The notes below the pieces were generated by a model. The model did no database searches, had not been told where the DNA came from, and worked only from the letters and a program-made list of their open reading frames with translations. Both the position numbers and the translations under genes were made by a program. From contig NZ_CABFMN010000071.1 of assembly GCF_901875635.1 (NCBI RefSeq), forward strand, positions 26,263-90,262: a stretch of DNA of 64,000 bases, read 5' to 3'. Below are positions 1 to 7,427 of this stretch, one piece after another; the stretch's first letter is position 1; each line of letters opens with the position of its first letter. This DNA comes from Xylophilus ampelinus. Its GTDB lineage: Bacteria; Pseudomonadota; Gammaproteobacteria; Burkholderiales; Burkholderiaceae_C.

Positions 1-331
1 GCGCGGCGGTGGCCGCGGCGATGCGCGCGGCGGGGATGGACTGCAGCGCATGCCCGAGCGGCTGCGGCTGGGGCAGCTGCACGACGGGTGGCGCCGGCGG
101 CGGCGCGCCGGTCAGCACGCACAGGGGGCAGTCGAGGTGCGAGCCGCCCAGCTCCTGCGCGCCGTCGTCGGTCTTGACGACCACCTTCACGGCACCGGCG
201 CTGGAGCACACCACTTCCATGGCCTGCGGGTTGACCACCGGCGAGGCGACCGCGGCGCCCAGCGACAGCACGAACCACAGCAGCACGAGGCGGCCGAGCT
301 GGATCACGCGGAGGCGGGGCAGGACAGGCAT
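1..331 (-). CDS. DUF2946 family protein, 3' end beyond window
   Basis: This reverse-strand frame starts with an ATG at 331 and stays open to the window edge, so the C-terminus is missing. The translation begins MPVLPRLRVIQLG, followed by a hydrophobic stretch (LVLLWFVLSLGAAVAS) that could be a signal peptide or membrane anchor. A Cys-containing segment (GSHLDCPLCVLTG, about residues 63-75) follows, then a Pro-rich stretch. The short length, N-terminal anchor and HxxCPLC-like motif fit DUF2946, a family of small proteobacterial envelope proteins often found near copper or TonB genes. That neighbourhood cannot be tested here. The next gene on the same strand lies 28 bp upstream, so the two may be cotranscribed. 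The function is not known. Confidence 0.6.
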   Translation of the reverse strand, partial: MPVLPRLRVIQLGRLVLLWFVLSLGAAVASPVVNPQAMEVVCSSAGAVKVVVKTDDGAQELGGSHLDCPLCVLTGAPPPAPPVVQLPQPQPLGHALQSIPAARIAAATAA

Positions 332-359
332 GGGAAGGCGCGATTATGCGGCGGCCCCG

Positions 360-1388
360 TCAGCGCGGCGCCGCAGACGCCGGCACGACCTGCGTGACGG
401 TGAAGCCGCGCTCGGCCAGGAGCTTGACCAGCCCTTGCGGCCCCACCATGTGCAGCGCGCCCACGGCGGCGAAGACGCGCTGGCCGCGCTCGTGCAGGGC
501 CGCGATGCCGTCGGCCAGGTGCGGGTTGCGGTCGTCGAGCAGCCTTTTCATCATGGCGCGCTCGGCCGGGGTCTGCATGCATTCGCACCAGCGTTCGTAG
601 TCGGCCAGGCGCGGCAGGTCGCCGCGCGACCACATGTCGGCCAGCTCGAGCATGCGCTGGCGCAGCTTGCCGTTCTCGAGTTCGTCAAGCGCGTCGTCGA
701 CCTGTTCGATCTCTTCGCGGGCGCTGTCGGCGGTGAAGAGCGCAAGCTGCGCCTGGACGCTCTCGAGCGCCACCAGCGGCAGCTTGGCGCGGCGCGCGTA
801 GCCGGCCAGCACGGTGTCGATGGCGAAGTCGGTGTACAGGCCGTCGGTGCGGGCCACGTAGCCGGCCAGCGCGGTGGTCTGCAGGATGGGCTGGAGCTTG
901 AGCTGCGGGTCGCCGGCCTCGCGCGCGCAGGCGGCGGCCCACTGGCGGTTGAGGCGATCGGCGCGCGCCGGCGTCATCACCTCGGCGCGCCGCACCGGAT
1001 CGCCGGGCGCGAACAGCGGCTGCATGGCGTCGGTGTCGAGCGGGTCGAGTTCGAGCGCGACGGCGTCGCTCTGCCGCAGCGCCTGCGCGATGCGCGGCCC
1101 CGGCACCACCCAGGCGGCGCGGCCCAGGTGCAGGGTGCCGTAGAGCCAGGACGTGCGTCCGTCCTTCTCGATGCGCCAGAGGTAGCCCCGGTCGACCGGG
1201 CGGCGGCGCGCCTGCTCGAGCACCTGCGGCGTGAGGCGTGCTTCGGCCGTGGGCGGGCAGGCCGGTGCGGCGGGCGGCGCCGCTGCCGCCGTGCCGGCGA
1301 GGGCCAGCCCCCACAGCGCCGCGCGCACGGTGCGGACAGCGAATGTCTTCAGGATGGACAGAGAGGGCGGCATGGGTCGGGATCGCAC
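360..1388 (-). CDS. TraB/GumN family protein
   Basis: The 342-residue protein carries both family hallmarks. One is the N-terminal WLYGTLHLG motif near residues 81-89; the other is the C-terminal VGALHMVGPQGL motif near residue 312. Paired conserved His and Glu residues suggest a metal-dependent hydrolase (Tiki-like fold), but bacterial members have no settled substrate. The first 37 residues form a signal peptide ending near AGTAAAA, so the product is exported. ATG codons at 1388 and 1373 (MPPSLS) are both possible starts, and the second gives a more usual signal peptide. It lies upstream of the DUF2946 gene on the same strand and is divergent from the VOC gene, with 56 bp between them. Confidence 0.85.
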   Translation of the reverse strand: MRSRPMPPSLSILKTFAVRTVRAALWGLALAGTAAAAPPAAPACPPTAEARLTPQVLEQARRRPVDRGYLWRIEKDGRTSWLYGTLHLGRAAWVVPGPRIAQALRQSDAVALELDPLDTDAMQPLFAPGDPVRRAEVMTPARADRLNRQWAAACAREAGDPQLKLQPILQTTALAGYVARTDGLYTDFAIDTVLAGYARRAKLPLVALESVQAQLALFTADSAREEIEQVDDALDELENGKLRQRMLELADMWSRGDLPRLADYERWCECMQTPAERAMMKRLLDDRNPHLADGIAALHERGQRVFAAVGALHMVGPQGLVKLLAERGFTVTQVVPASAAPR

Positions 1389-1444
1389 ACAACGGGCGGT
1401 AGGCCGCGATTCTCCTGCGGCGGGGCGCTGCCTATCATCGCGCC

Positions 1445-1858
1445 ATGCACAGCATCTTCCACCTGGCCTTCAACGTGCGCGACCTCGACGCGGCGCGCCG
1501 CTTCTACGGCGGCGTGCTCGGCTGCGCAGAGGGGCGCAGCACCGACACCTGGGTCGACTTCGACTTCTTCGGCCACCAGATCTCGCTGCACCTGGGCGAG
1601 CCTTTCGCCACCGCGCGCACCGGCCACGTGGGCAACGTGCTGGTGCCGATGCCGCACTTCGGCCTCATCCTGCAACTGGACGACTGGCAGGCGCTGGCGC
1701 AGCGGCTGGAGGCCGCCGGCACCGATTTCGTGCTGAAGCCGCAGGTGCGCTTCGAGGGCCAGCCGGGCGAGCAATGGACGATGTTCTTCTGCGACCCCTT
1801 CGGCAATCCGATCGAGGTCAAGGGCTTCCGCTCGTTGGCGACGGTCTACGACAAGTGA
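1445..1858 (+). CDS. VOC family (glyoxalase/dioxygenase-fold) protein
   Basis: The 137-residue protein has the vicinal-oxygen-chelate fold pattern. It starts with FHLAFNVRDLDAARRFYGGVLG, the usual first beta-alpha unit with a metal-ligand His at residue 6. It ends with EQWTMFFCDPFGNPIEVKGF, the usual last strand with a Glu ligand. One such protein makes a small cytosolic metal-dependent lyase, isomerase or dioxygenase, and the substrate cannot be read from sequence. The start ATG at 1445 is well placed and leaves no upstream extension. The stop TGA overlaps a GTG that may start the next gene (GTGA, four bases), so the two could be translationally coupled. Confidence 0.85.
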   Translation: MHSIFHLAFNVRDLDAARRFYGGVLGCAEGRSTDTWVDFDFFGHQISLHLGEPFATARTGHVGNVLVPMPHFGLILQLDDWQALAQRLEAAGTDFVLKPQVRFEGQPGEQWTMFFCDPFGNPIEVKGFRSLATVYDK

Positions 1859-3099
1859 TCGTGGCCCCCACGCTCCCCCGCTTCGCGTGGTCCGCTGCCC
1901 CCCAAGGGGGCGCGTTTTTCCTTGGGGCGGCCCGGCGGAAAAACATCAAGCTATTCCCGATCCTCGCGCTCGCACTGGGCGTGTGCACAGGCACCGCCCA
2001 CGCCGTGCAGGACTGCGAGCTCAATGGCCAAAGCGTGAATCCGGCCAACGGCAACACGACGGCCGGCAAGACCGGCCTGATGCGCTGCAAGGACCGCGAC
2101 AGCGGCGTGATCCAGCGCGAGCAGGAACTCAAGAGCGGCGTGTTCAGGGGGCTGGTGCGCTTCTACGAGCAGGGCAAGCTCGCCAAGGAGCACAGCGTCA
2201 ACGCCAAGGGCAACATGGACGGGCGCGCCCGCGAGTTCTCGCCCTCGGGCCAGGTGGTGCGCGAGGCGACCTACGACAACGGACGCACGGTCGGCCTGGT
2301 GCGCAGCTTCTACTCCACGGGGCAGCTGCGGCGGGCGTCCTTCCACGAGGAGCCGGGCGGCGAGCGCGCGGTGGCCGAGTTCACCGAGCGCGGCCAGCTC
2401 TCTGCACTGCGCTGCGCCGACAAGGCGGTGCTGGCGCCGGCCTTCGACGACGCGCGGCCCTGCGGCCATGCGGGCACCACGCCGTCGGCGGTCGAGCTCT
2501 TCGACGGCAAGGGCGTGATGCGCTCGCGCCTCGGCTTCACGGCCGGCAAGCGCGTGCGGGCCGAGGAGTTCTACGACAACGGGCAGCCTTCGGCGCAGAT
2601 GGAGCAGTCGGGCAACCAGCGCATCGAGCGCCGCTTCTCCAGCGAGGGCGTGAAGCGGCGCGAGGTGGTGTCGCTGCTGGTGGAGCGCGGCACGGTCCGC
2701 CAGCGAGAGGCGGAGTTCTCCGAGCGCGGCACCCTGGTGCGCGAGCAGCGCTGGACGCCCGAAGGCGAAGCGATGGGCGACGACAGCTACTACCTGAATG
2801 GCCAGCCGCGCAGCAAGGCCGTCTACAGCGGCAGCGGCGACACGCGCGTGCGCGAGGTGACGGAGTACTTCGACAACGGCCAGCGCGCCGCGCAGGGCCG
2901 CTATTCCGCCGTGGGCCGCGGCCGGCAGCTGCCCACCGGCACGCACCAGCGCTTCAACGAACAGGGCCGGCTGGTGGCGGAATCGACCTTCGATGCCCAG
3001 GGCCGTGTGACGCGCGAACGCACCTGGGGCAATGATGGGCAGCTGCAGCGCGACGACGAGGTGTTCGAAGACGGGTCGCGCAAGGCTTACGCGAAATAG
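1855..3099 (+). CDS. Secreted MORN/YwqK-type repeat protein with an odd start
   Basis: Most of this product is a series of about 22-residue repeats of the form EFYDNGQxxxxxxFxxxG (for example TYDNGRTVGLVRSFYSTGQL and EYFDNGQRAAQGRYS), the MORN_2/YwqK antitoxin-type repeat. A signal peptide (IKLFPILALALGVCTGTAHA) precedes a mature region with a few Cys residues, so the protein is probably periplasmic or surface-exposed. No ATG lies near the signal peptide. The only in-frame starts are GTG at 1855 (overlapping the VOC stop) and GTG at 1861. The intervening codons are a dispersed GC-rich repeat, so the normal start seems to have been displaced. The protein has no adjacent toxin, so an antitoxin role is not supported. 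The start is uncertain; the frame itself is convincing. Confidence 0.7.
   Translation: MIVAPTLPRFAWSAAPQGGAFFLGAARRKNIKLFPILALALGVCTGTAHAVQDCELNGQSVNPANGNTTAGKTGLMRCKDRDSGVIQREQELKSGVFRGLVRFYEQGKLAKEHSVNAKGNMDGRAREFSPSGQVVREATYDNGRTVGLVRSFYSTGQLRRASFHEEPGGERAVAEFTERGQLSALRCADKAVLAPAFDDARPCGHAGTTPSAVELFDGKGVMRSRLGFTAGKRVRAEEFYDNGQPSAQMEQSGNQRIERRFSSEGVKRREVVSLLVERGTVRQREAEFSERGTLVREQRWTPEGEAMGDDSYYLNGQPRSKAVYSGSGDTRVREVTEYFDNGQRAAQGRYSAVGRGRQLPTGTHQRFNEQGRLVAESTFDAQGRVTRERTWGNDGQLQRDDEVFEDGSRKAYAK
1867..1935 (+). repeat. Dispersed repeat family B, copy 1
   Basis: This GC-rich imperfect palindrome contains CCCCCCAAGGGGGCG. It resembles, in shorter form, the repeats at 25960-26090 and 58862-58990, which share runs of C and G around CCGCTTCGCGG-like stems. 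It fills the gap between the VOC gene and the signal peptide of the MORN protein and is read in frame as the protein's extreme N-terminus. Similar sequences are common between genes in Comamonadaceae (recalled, not searched). Confidence 0.55.
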
Positions 3100-3121
3100 G
3101 AAAAGCGCGCTCTGCGTTTTT

Positions 3122-3236
3122 CACCTCTCCCCGCTGGGGAGAGGCCGGGTGAGGGGCATGGGGCGATGGATTCCATGCGAGGTATTCACCGTGCACGCCC
3201 TCACCCCTGCCCTCTCCCGGAGGGAGAAGGAGAAAC
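3122..3236. repeat. Dispersed repeat family C, inverted pair
   Basis: Two copies of a repeat face each other here. The left copy reads CTCTCCCCGCTGGGGAGAGG then GGTGAGGG. The right copy reads CCCTCACCCCTGCCCTCTCC then an AGGGAGAAGG arm. Each copy has its own internal stem and the two can also pair with one another. They sit between convergent genes (the MORN protein gene and pilU), where they may act as a two-way transcription terminator. A third copy is at 19846-19880. Confidence 0.7.
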
Positions 3237-3244
3237 CCCGGGGA

Positions 3245-4381
3245 TCAGACGATCGCCATGTGCTCGGTGCCAGCGGCAAGGTCGGTGCTGCGCGCACGCT
3301 GGCTGCCCAGCTTGATCTGCAGGCGCAGGTCGTTGGCCGAGTCGGCGTTGCGCAGTGCCTCCTCGAAGGAGATGGTGTGTTGCTCGAACAGGTCGAACAG
3401 CGCTTGGTCGAAGGTCTGCATGCCGAGGTTGCGGCTCTTCTTCATGATCTCCTTGATCTCGCCCACCTCGCCCTTGAAGATGAGGTCGGAGATCAGCGGC
3501 GTGTTGAGCAGGATCTCGACCGCGGCGGCGCGGCCACGGCCGTCCTCGGTCGGCACCAGGCGCTGGGAGACGAGCGAGCGCAGGTTGAGCGACAGGTCCA
3601 TCAGCAGCTGCGCGCGGCGCTCTTCGGGGAAGAAGTTGATGATGCGGTCCAGCGCCTGGTTGGCGCTGTTGGCGTGCAAGGTGGCCATGCACAGGTGGCC
3701 AGTCTCGGCGAAGGCCACGGCGTGTTCCATCGTCTCGCGGTCGCGGATCTCGCCCATCAGGATCACGTCGGGCGCCTGGCGCAGCGTGTTCTTCAGCGCT
3801 GCTTCCCACGAATCGGTGTCGATGCCCACTTCGCGTTGCGTCACCACGCAGTTCTTGTGCGGGTGCACGAACTCGACCGGGTCTTCCACCGTGACGATGT
3901 GGCCCTGCGAATTCTCGTTGCGCCAGTCGATCATGGCGGCCAGCGTGGTCGACTTGCCCGACCCCGTTGCGCCCACCAGGATCACCAGGCCGCGCTTGGT
4001 CATCGACACGTCCTTCAGCACCTGCGGCATGTTCAGGCCGTCGATGGTCGGCAGCTTGGCCGGGATGGTCCGCAGCACCATGCCCACCTTGCCCTGCTGC
4101 ACGAAGGCGTTGACGCGAAAGCGCCCCACGCCCGAAGGCGAGATGGCGAAGTTGCATTCCTTGGTGCGCTCGAACTCGGCCGTCTGCCGGTCGTTCATCA
4201 CCGAACGCGTGAGCGCCAGCGTGTGCTGCCCCGAGAGCGCCTGCTGCGACACCTTGGTGACCTTCCCATCGATCTTGATGGCCGGCGGGAAGTCGGCCGT
4301 GATGAACAGGTCGGAGCCGTTGCGGCTGACCATGAGCTTGAGCAGGTCGGTGATGAACTGGCTGGCTTGATCGCGTTCCAT
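3245..4381 (-). CDS. pilU: Type IV pilus retraction ATPase PilU
   Basis: This 378-residue cytosolic hexameric ATPase assists PilT in depolymerising type IV pili during twitching. Visible motifs are Walker A GATGSGKST (residues 137-145), the Asp box VTVEDPVEF, Walker B DVILMGEIRD, and the His box ATLHANSANQALDR. It differs from PilT by a longer C-terminal tail after GMQTFDQALFDLF and by lacking the AIRNLIRE motif, which separates PilU from PilT. It lies 19 bp downstream of pilT on the same strand, the usual pilTU order, so the two are probably cotranscribed from upstream of pilT. The ATG at 4381 matches the family N-terminus. Confidence 0.96.
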   Translation of the reverse strand: MERDQASQFITDLLKLMVSRNGSDLFITADFPPAIKIDGKVTKVSQQALSGQHTLALTRSVMNDRQTAEFERTKECNFAISPSGVGRFRVNAFVQQGKVGMVLRTIPAKLPTIDGLNMPQVLKDVSMTKRGLVILVGATGSGKSTTLAAMIDWRNENSQGHIVTVEDPVEFVHPHKNCVVTQREVGIDTDSWEAALKNTLRQAPDVILMGEIRDRETMEHAVAFAETGHLCMATLHANSANQALDRIINFFPEERRAQLLMDLSLNLRSLVSQRLVPTEDGRGRAAAVEILLNTPLISDLIFKGEVGEIKEIMKKSRNLGMQTFDQALFDLFEQHTISFEEALRNADSANDLRLQIKLGSQRARSTDLAAGTEHMAIV

Positions 4382-4400
4382 GATGGAGTTGCTCCGTGGT

Positions 4401-5444
4401 TCAGCCGGGGAAGTTTTCCGGGATCTTCGCTTTACCGCGCGCTTCAGCGGCAGAAATTACCCCGCGGCGCACCAGGTCGGTGAGGTTCTGGTCCAGCGTC
4501 TGCATCCCGGCGCCCTGCCCCGTCTGGATGGACGAGTACATCTGCGCCACCTTGGCCTCGCGAATCAGGTTGCGGATCGCGGGGGTGCCCAGCATGATCT
4601 CGTGCGCCGCCACGCGACCGGAGCCGTCCTTGGTCTTGCACAGCGTCTGCGAGATCACGGCCTGCAGCGATTCGGACAGCATGGCGCGGATCATCTCCTT
4701 TTCCTCGCCCGGGAACACATCGATGATCCGGTCAATGGTCTTGGCGGCCGACGAGGTGTGCAGCGTGCCGAAGACCAGGTGGCCCGTTTCGGCTGCCGTC
4801 ATCGCCAGGCGGATGGTCTCCAGGTCGCGCATTTCGCCCACCAGGATCGCGTCCGGGTCCTCGCGCAGCGCCGAACGCAGTGCGTTCGCGAAGGACAGCG
4901 TCATCGGCCCCACTTCGCGCTGGTTGATCAGGCACTTCTTCGACTCATGCACGAACTCGATCGGGTCTTCCACCGTGAGGATGTGGCCGTACTCCGTCTC
5001 GTTGAGGTAGTTGATCATCGCGGCCAGCGTGGTCGACTTGCCCGAGCCCGTGGGGCCCGTGACAAGCACCAGCCCGCGTGGCTTGAGCGCCAGCTCGCCG
5101 AAAATCTTGGGCGCATTGAGTTGTTCCAGCGTGAGGATCTTCGACGGAATGGTCCGGAACACGGCCGCCGCGCCCCGGTTCTGGTTGAAGGCATTGACGC
5201 GGAAGCGCGCCAGCCCGTCGATCTCGAAGGAGAAGTCGACCTCCAGGAACTCTTCGTAGTGCTTGCGCTGGGTATCGCTCATGATGTCGTACACCATGGC
5301 GTGCACCGCCTTGTGGTCGAGCGCGTCGACGTTGATGCGCCGCACGTCGCCGTGCACCCGGATCATGGGCGGCAGGCCCGCCGACAGATGCAAGTCCGAC
5401 GCCTTGTTCTTGACGCTGAAAGCCAGCAGTTGGGTGATGTCCAC
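4401..5444 (-). CDS. pilT: Type IV pilus retraction ATPase PilT
   Basis: At 347 residues this is the standard length for PilT, the motor that pulls pilin subunits back into the inner membrane and powers twitching, surface sensing and DNA uptake. Walker A is GPTGSGKST (residues 130-138). It has the Asp box LTVEDPIEF, Walker B DAILVGEMRD and His box GTLHTSSAAKTIDR. The retraction signature AIRNLIRE is present, followed by GMQTLDQNLTDL. It is the first gene of the pilT-pilU pair and is divergent from yggS, with 79 bp between starts that must hold both promoters. This pilT-yggS arrangement is conserved in many proteobacteria. Confidence 0.97.
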   Translation of the reverse strand: MDITQLLAFSVKNKASDLHLSAGLPPMIRVHGDVRRINVDALDHKAVHAMVYDIMSDTQRKHYEEFLEVDFSFEIDGLARFRVNAFNQNRGAAAVFRTIPSKILTLEQLNAPKIFGELALKPRGLVLVTGPTGSGKSTTLAAMINYLNETEYGHILTVEDPIEFVHESKKCLINQREVGPMTLSFANALRSALREDPDAILVGEMRDLETIRLAMTAAETGHLVFGTLHTSSAAKTIDRIIDVFPGEEKEMIRAMLSESLQAVISQTLCKTKDGSGRVAAHEIMLGTPAIRNLIREAKVAQMYSSIQTGQGAGMQTLDQNLTDLVRRGVISAAEARGKAKIPENFPG

Positions 5445-5523
5445 GCGCGGTTCCTCGGTTGGCTACACGTCCGAACCGGCTGAATTCCAGCTCCGTGACG
5501 TTTTGATACGATTTTGGAAGATT

Positions 5524-6234
5524 ATGACGACGATCGGCGACAACCTCCAACAAGTACGTGCTCGCGTCGTGAAAGCGTGCACAGCCGCGGGCCGGGATGC
5601 AGCCGGCGTGCAACTGTTGGCGGTTTCCAAGACCTTCGGGCCGGAGGCCGTCCGCGAAGCCCACGCCGCCGGCCAGCATGCCTTCGGCGAGAACTACGTC
5701 CAGGAAGCCCTCAGCAAGATCGAGGCCCTGGCCGACCTGCGCGCCGAACTGGAATGGCACTGCATCGGCCCGCTGCAGAGCAACAAGACACGCCTGGTGG
5801 CCGAGCACTTCGACTGGGCGCACAGCGTAGACCGTCTCAAGATCGCCCAGCGCCTGTCGGAGCAGCGGCCGGCCGGGCTGCCGCCGCTCCAGGTGTGCCT
5901 GCAGGTGAATGTGGATGGCGGCGCCAACAAGTCCGGTGTGCCGCCGCAGGAGGCGCTGGGGCTGGCCCGCGCGGTGGCCGGACTGCCCCGTCTGCGGCTG
6001 CGCGGGATCATGGCGATTCCAGAACCCGCTCCTGATTTCGTAGCCCAACGCGCCCTGTTCATGGGCGCTGCAGCCGTTTCCGATCAGATCCGATCGGCGG
6101 GCATCGCGATCGATACGCTGTCACTGGGAATGAGCGCCGACCTGGAGGCGGCCATCGCCGCGGGCAGCACGATGGTGCGGGTAGGGACGGCGATCTTTGG
6201 CGGGCGGCCTCGGCCCACCACCCGTTCGGGCTGA
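5524..6234 (+). CDS. yggS: YggS/PLPBP pyridoxal-phosphate homeostasis protein
   Basis: This 236-residue alanine-racemase-fold protein binds pyridoxal 5'-phosphate and buffers free PLP. No enzymatic activity is known for the family. The PLP lysine lies in LLAVSKTFGP (Lys36). Other family motifs are FGENYVQEA, WHCIGPLQSNK, the VDRLKIA segment, QVNVDGGANKSG and the closing LSLGMSADLEAAIAAGSTMVRVGTAIFG, which contacts the phosphate. The ATG at 5524 was chosen because homology begins there; the frame stays open upstream only by reading back over pilT. It is divergent from pilT. Confidence 0.95.
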   Translation: MTTIGDNLQQVRARVVKACTAAGRDAAGVQLLAVSKTFGPEAVREAHAAGQHAFGENYVQEALSKIEALADLRAELEWHCIGPLQSNKTRLVAEHFDWAHSVDRLKIAQRLSEQRPAGLPPLQVCLQVNVDGGANKSGVPPQEALGLARAVAGLPRLRLRGIMAIPEPAPDFVAQRALFMGAAAVSDQIRSAGIAIDTLSLGMSADLEAAIAAGSTMVRVGTAIFGGRPRPTTRSG

Positions 6235-6259
6235 GCCTGTCGAATCCCCGCCCCGAAAG

Positions 6260-6727
6260 TCACGCTGCCTGCAATCCGCCCAACTGCTCACGAGCGATCG
6301 CATGGCCCAGCTGCGCCGCCCGCCGTAGCCAGCGCAGGCTTTCGCCATCGTCCTTGGCAATGCCGACACCCCGAGCCGACAGCACCGCCAACCACTGCAT
6401 CGCGTCCGCGCTGCCCCGTTCGGCTGCCTGCTGCAGCCAGTAGGCGCCCAAGTCGTTGCGGTCGGCCAAGCAAAACATCTGTCCCAATTCGGCCTGCGCC
6501 TCGGCGTGGCCCATGCTGGCCTGCATCAAAAGCGGCTCCATGTCCGCCGTGAACGGAATCGCCGTGACCGGCAACACGTCCGCCAGCACCAGCTGCGTCT
6601 GCAAACCCGCATCCGGCCCCACCCGCCGCACCACCCCCTCTTCCAGCCGACGCATCCAGGTACGCTTGCTGCGCCGATCCGTGATGGACATGGCCGTTTC
6701 GATGGTGATGGTAGGCAGTTCTGTCAT
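6260..6727 (-). CDS. Sel1-like repeat protein beside pilA
   Basis: The 155-residue product holds about two to three Sel1-type (TPR-like) helical repeats, such as MGHAEAQAELGQMFCLADRNDLGAYWLQQAAERGSADAMQWLAVLSARGV read as successive A and B helices, then SLRWLRRAAQLGHAIAREQLG. No signal peptide is seen, so it is probably a cytosolic scaffold. The ATG at 6727 (MTELPTITI) is preferred. The frame is open further upstream, but that part overlaps the pilA promoter region and looks non-coding. It is divergent from pilA, and a role in pilus function is only inferred from position. Confidence 0.7.
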   Translation of the reverse strand: MTELPTITIETAMSITDRRSKRTWMRRLEEGVVRRVGPDAGLQTQLVLADVLPVTAIPFTADMEPLLMQASMGHAEAQAELGQMFCLADRNDLGAYWLQQAAERGSADAMQWLAVLSARGVGIAKDDGESLRWLRRAAQLGHAIAREQLGGLQAA

Positions 6728-6855
6728 GCGCGCTGGACTTCGTCTGACAAGATTCTGGCACGCGGTGTCACGCCATGCGTGACACGCTGACGCGTCAGCA
6801 GCGCCATATCCGTTACAGATGAATACAAAATCACACTTTCCGCTGCCAGCTGCGG

Positions 6856-6872
6856 TTGGCACGCCGACTGCA
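6856..6872 (+). promoter_or_regulatory. Sigma-54 promoter of pilA
   Basis: The 17-base site TTGGCACGCCGACTGCA matches the sigma-54 consensus YTGGCACGRNNNTTGCW at 15 positions, including the invariant GG at -24 and GC at -12 with correct spacing. Transcription would start near 6884, giving a leader of about 65 bases before pilA. In Pseudomonas and relatives pilA is driven by RpoN with the PilS/PilR pair, so the same control is likely. No PilR-binding site was identified with confidence. Confidence 0.85.
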
Positions 6873-6949
6873 AAGAAGATGGCACCGAGGCGGCGACCCG
6901 TCACGGATCACTCACCCAAGGCTTTCGTTTCTTCAAGGAGTTAGTTCAA

Positions 6950-7414
6950 ATGAACCGTCGTTCCATCGCGCGTAACGTGCAAAAGGGTTTCACCCTTATC
7001 GAACTGATGATCGTCGTGGCGATCATCGGGATTTTGGCAGCAGTTGCGCTGCCGGCTTATCAGGACTACATGACCCGCGCACGCGTGTCTGAAGTTGTAC
7101 TGGCCGCGTCGTCTGCGCGCACCACCGTCTCCGAAGCGGCATCCAATCTCAACAAGATTCCTTCTGCAACGAGCGTTTCGGTCACCAGCCAAACGTCGGA
7201 CTTTGTGTCCGGCGTTGCCTATACGGTCGCCAGTGGTAAGGGCGTGATCACCGCCACCTCGTCCACCAACAGCAAACTGCCGACGACTGCGCAAAGCAAG
7301 ACTATTGCGCTGACTGGTACGTATGTAGCCTCCACCGGGCAAGTTACCTGGGTCTGCGGCGCAGGTACAAGCAACCCAATGCCGGCGAAATTCCTTCCGG
7401 CCTCTTGCAAGTAA
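6950..7414 (+). CDS. pilA: Type IV major pilin PilA
   Basis: This 154-residue prepilin has a short basic leader ([13 protein letters not shown]) cut before Phe14 by the prepilin peptidase PilD. The mature protein starts [20 protein letters not shown], with the essential Glu5 (residue 18) for assembly. A C-terminal disulfide loop is formed by Cys136 and Cys153. The globular region is rich in Ser and Thr, giving many possible O-glycosylation sites. A good Shine-Dalgarno sequence (AAGGAG) precedes the ATG at 6950, and a sigma-54 promoter lies about 78 bases further up. A strong terminator follows, then a membrane glycosyltransferase gene that may modify this pilin. Confidence 0.97.
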   Translation: MNRRSIARNVQKGFTLIELMIVVAIIGILAAVALPAYQDYMTRARVSEVVLAASSARTTVSEAASNLNKIPSATSVSVTSQTSDFVSGVAYTVASGKGVITATSSTNSKLPTTAQSKTIALTGTYVASTGQVTWVCGAGTSNPMPAKFLPASCK

Positions 7415-7427
7415 GGTTTCGGCACGA

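Noticed and set aside
9..1736. A 575-codon forward frame over the GumN gene
   Set aside because: It overlaps two better supported genes and is Arg/His-rich with no recognisable fold.
1855..3099. Toxin-antitoxin pair based on YwqK-like repeats
   Set aside because: The protein is exported and there is no adjacent toxin gene such as YwqJ; MORN_2 repeats are widespread in proteins with other roles.
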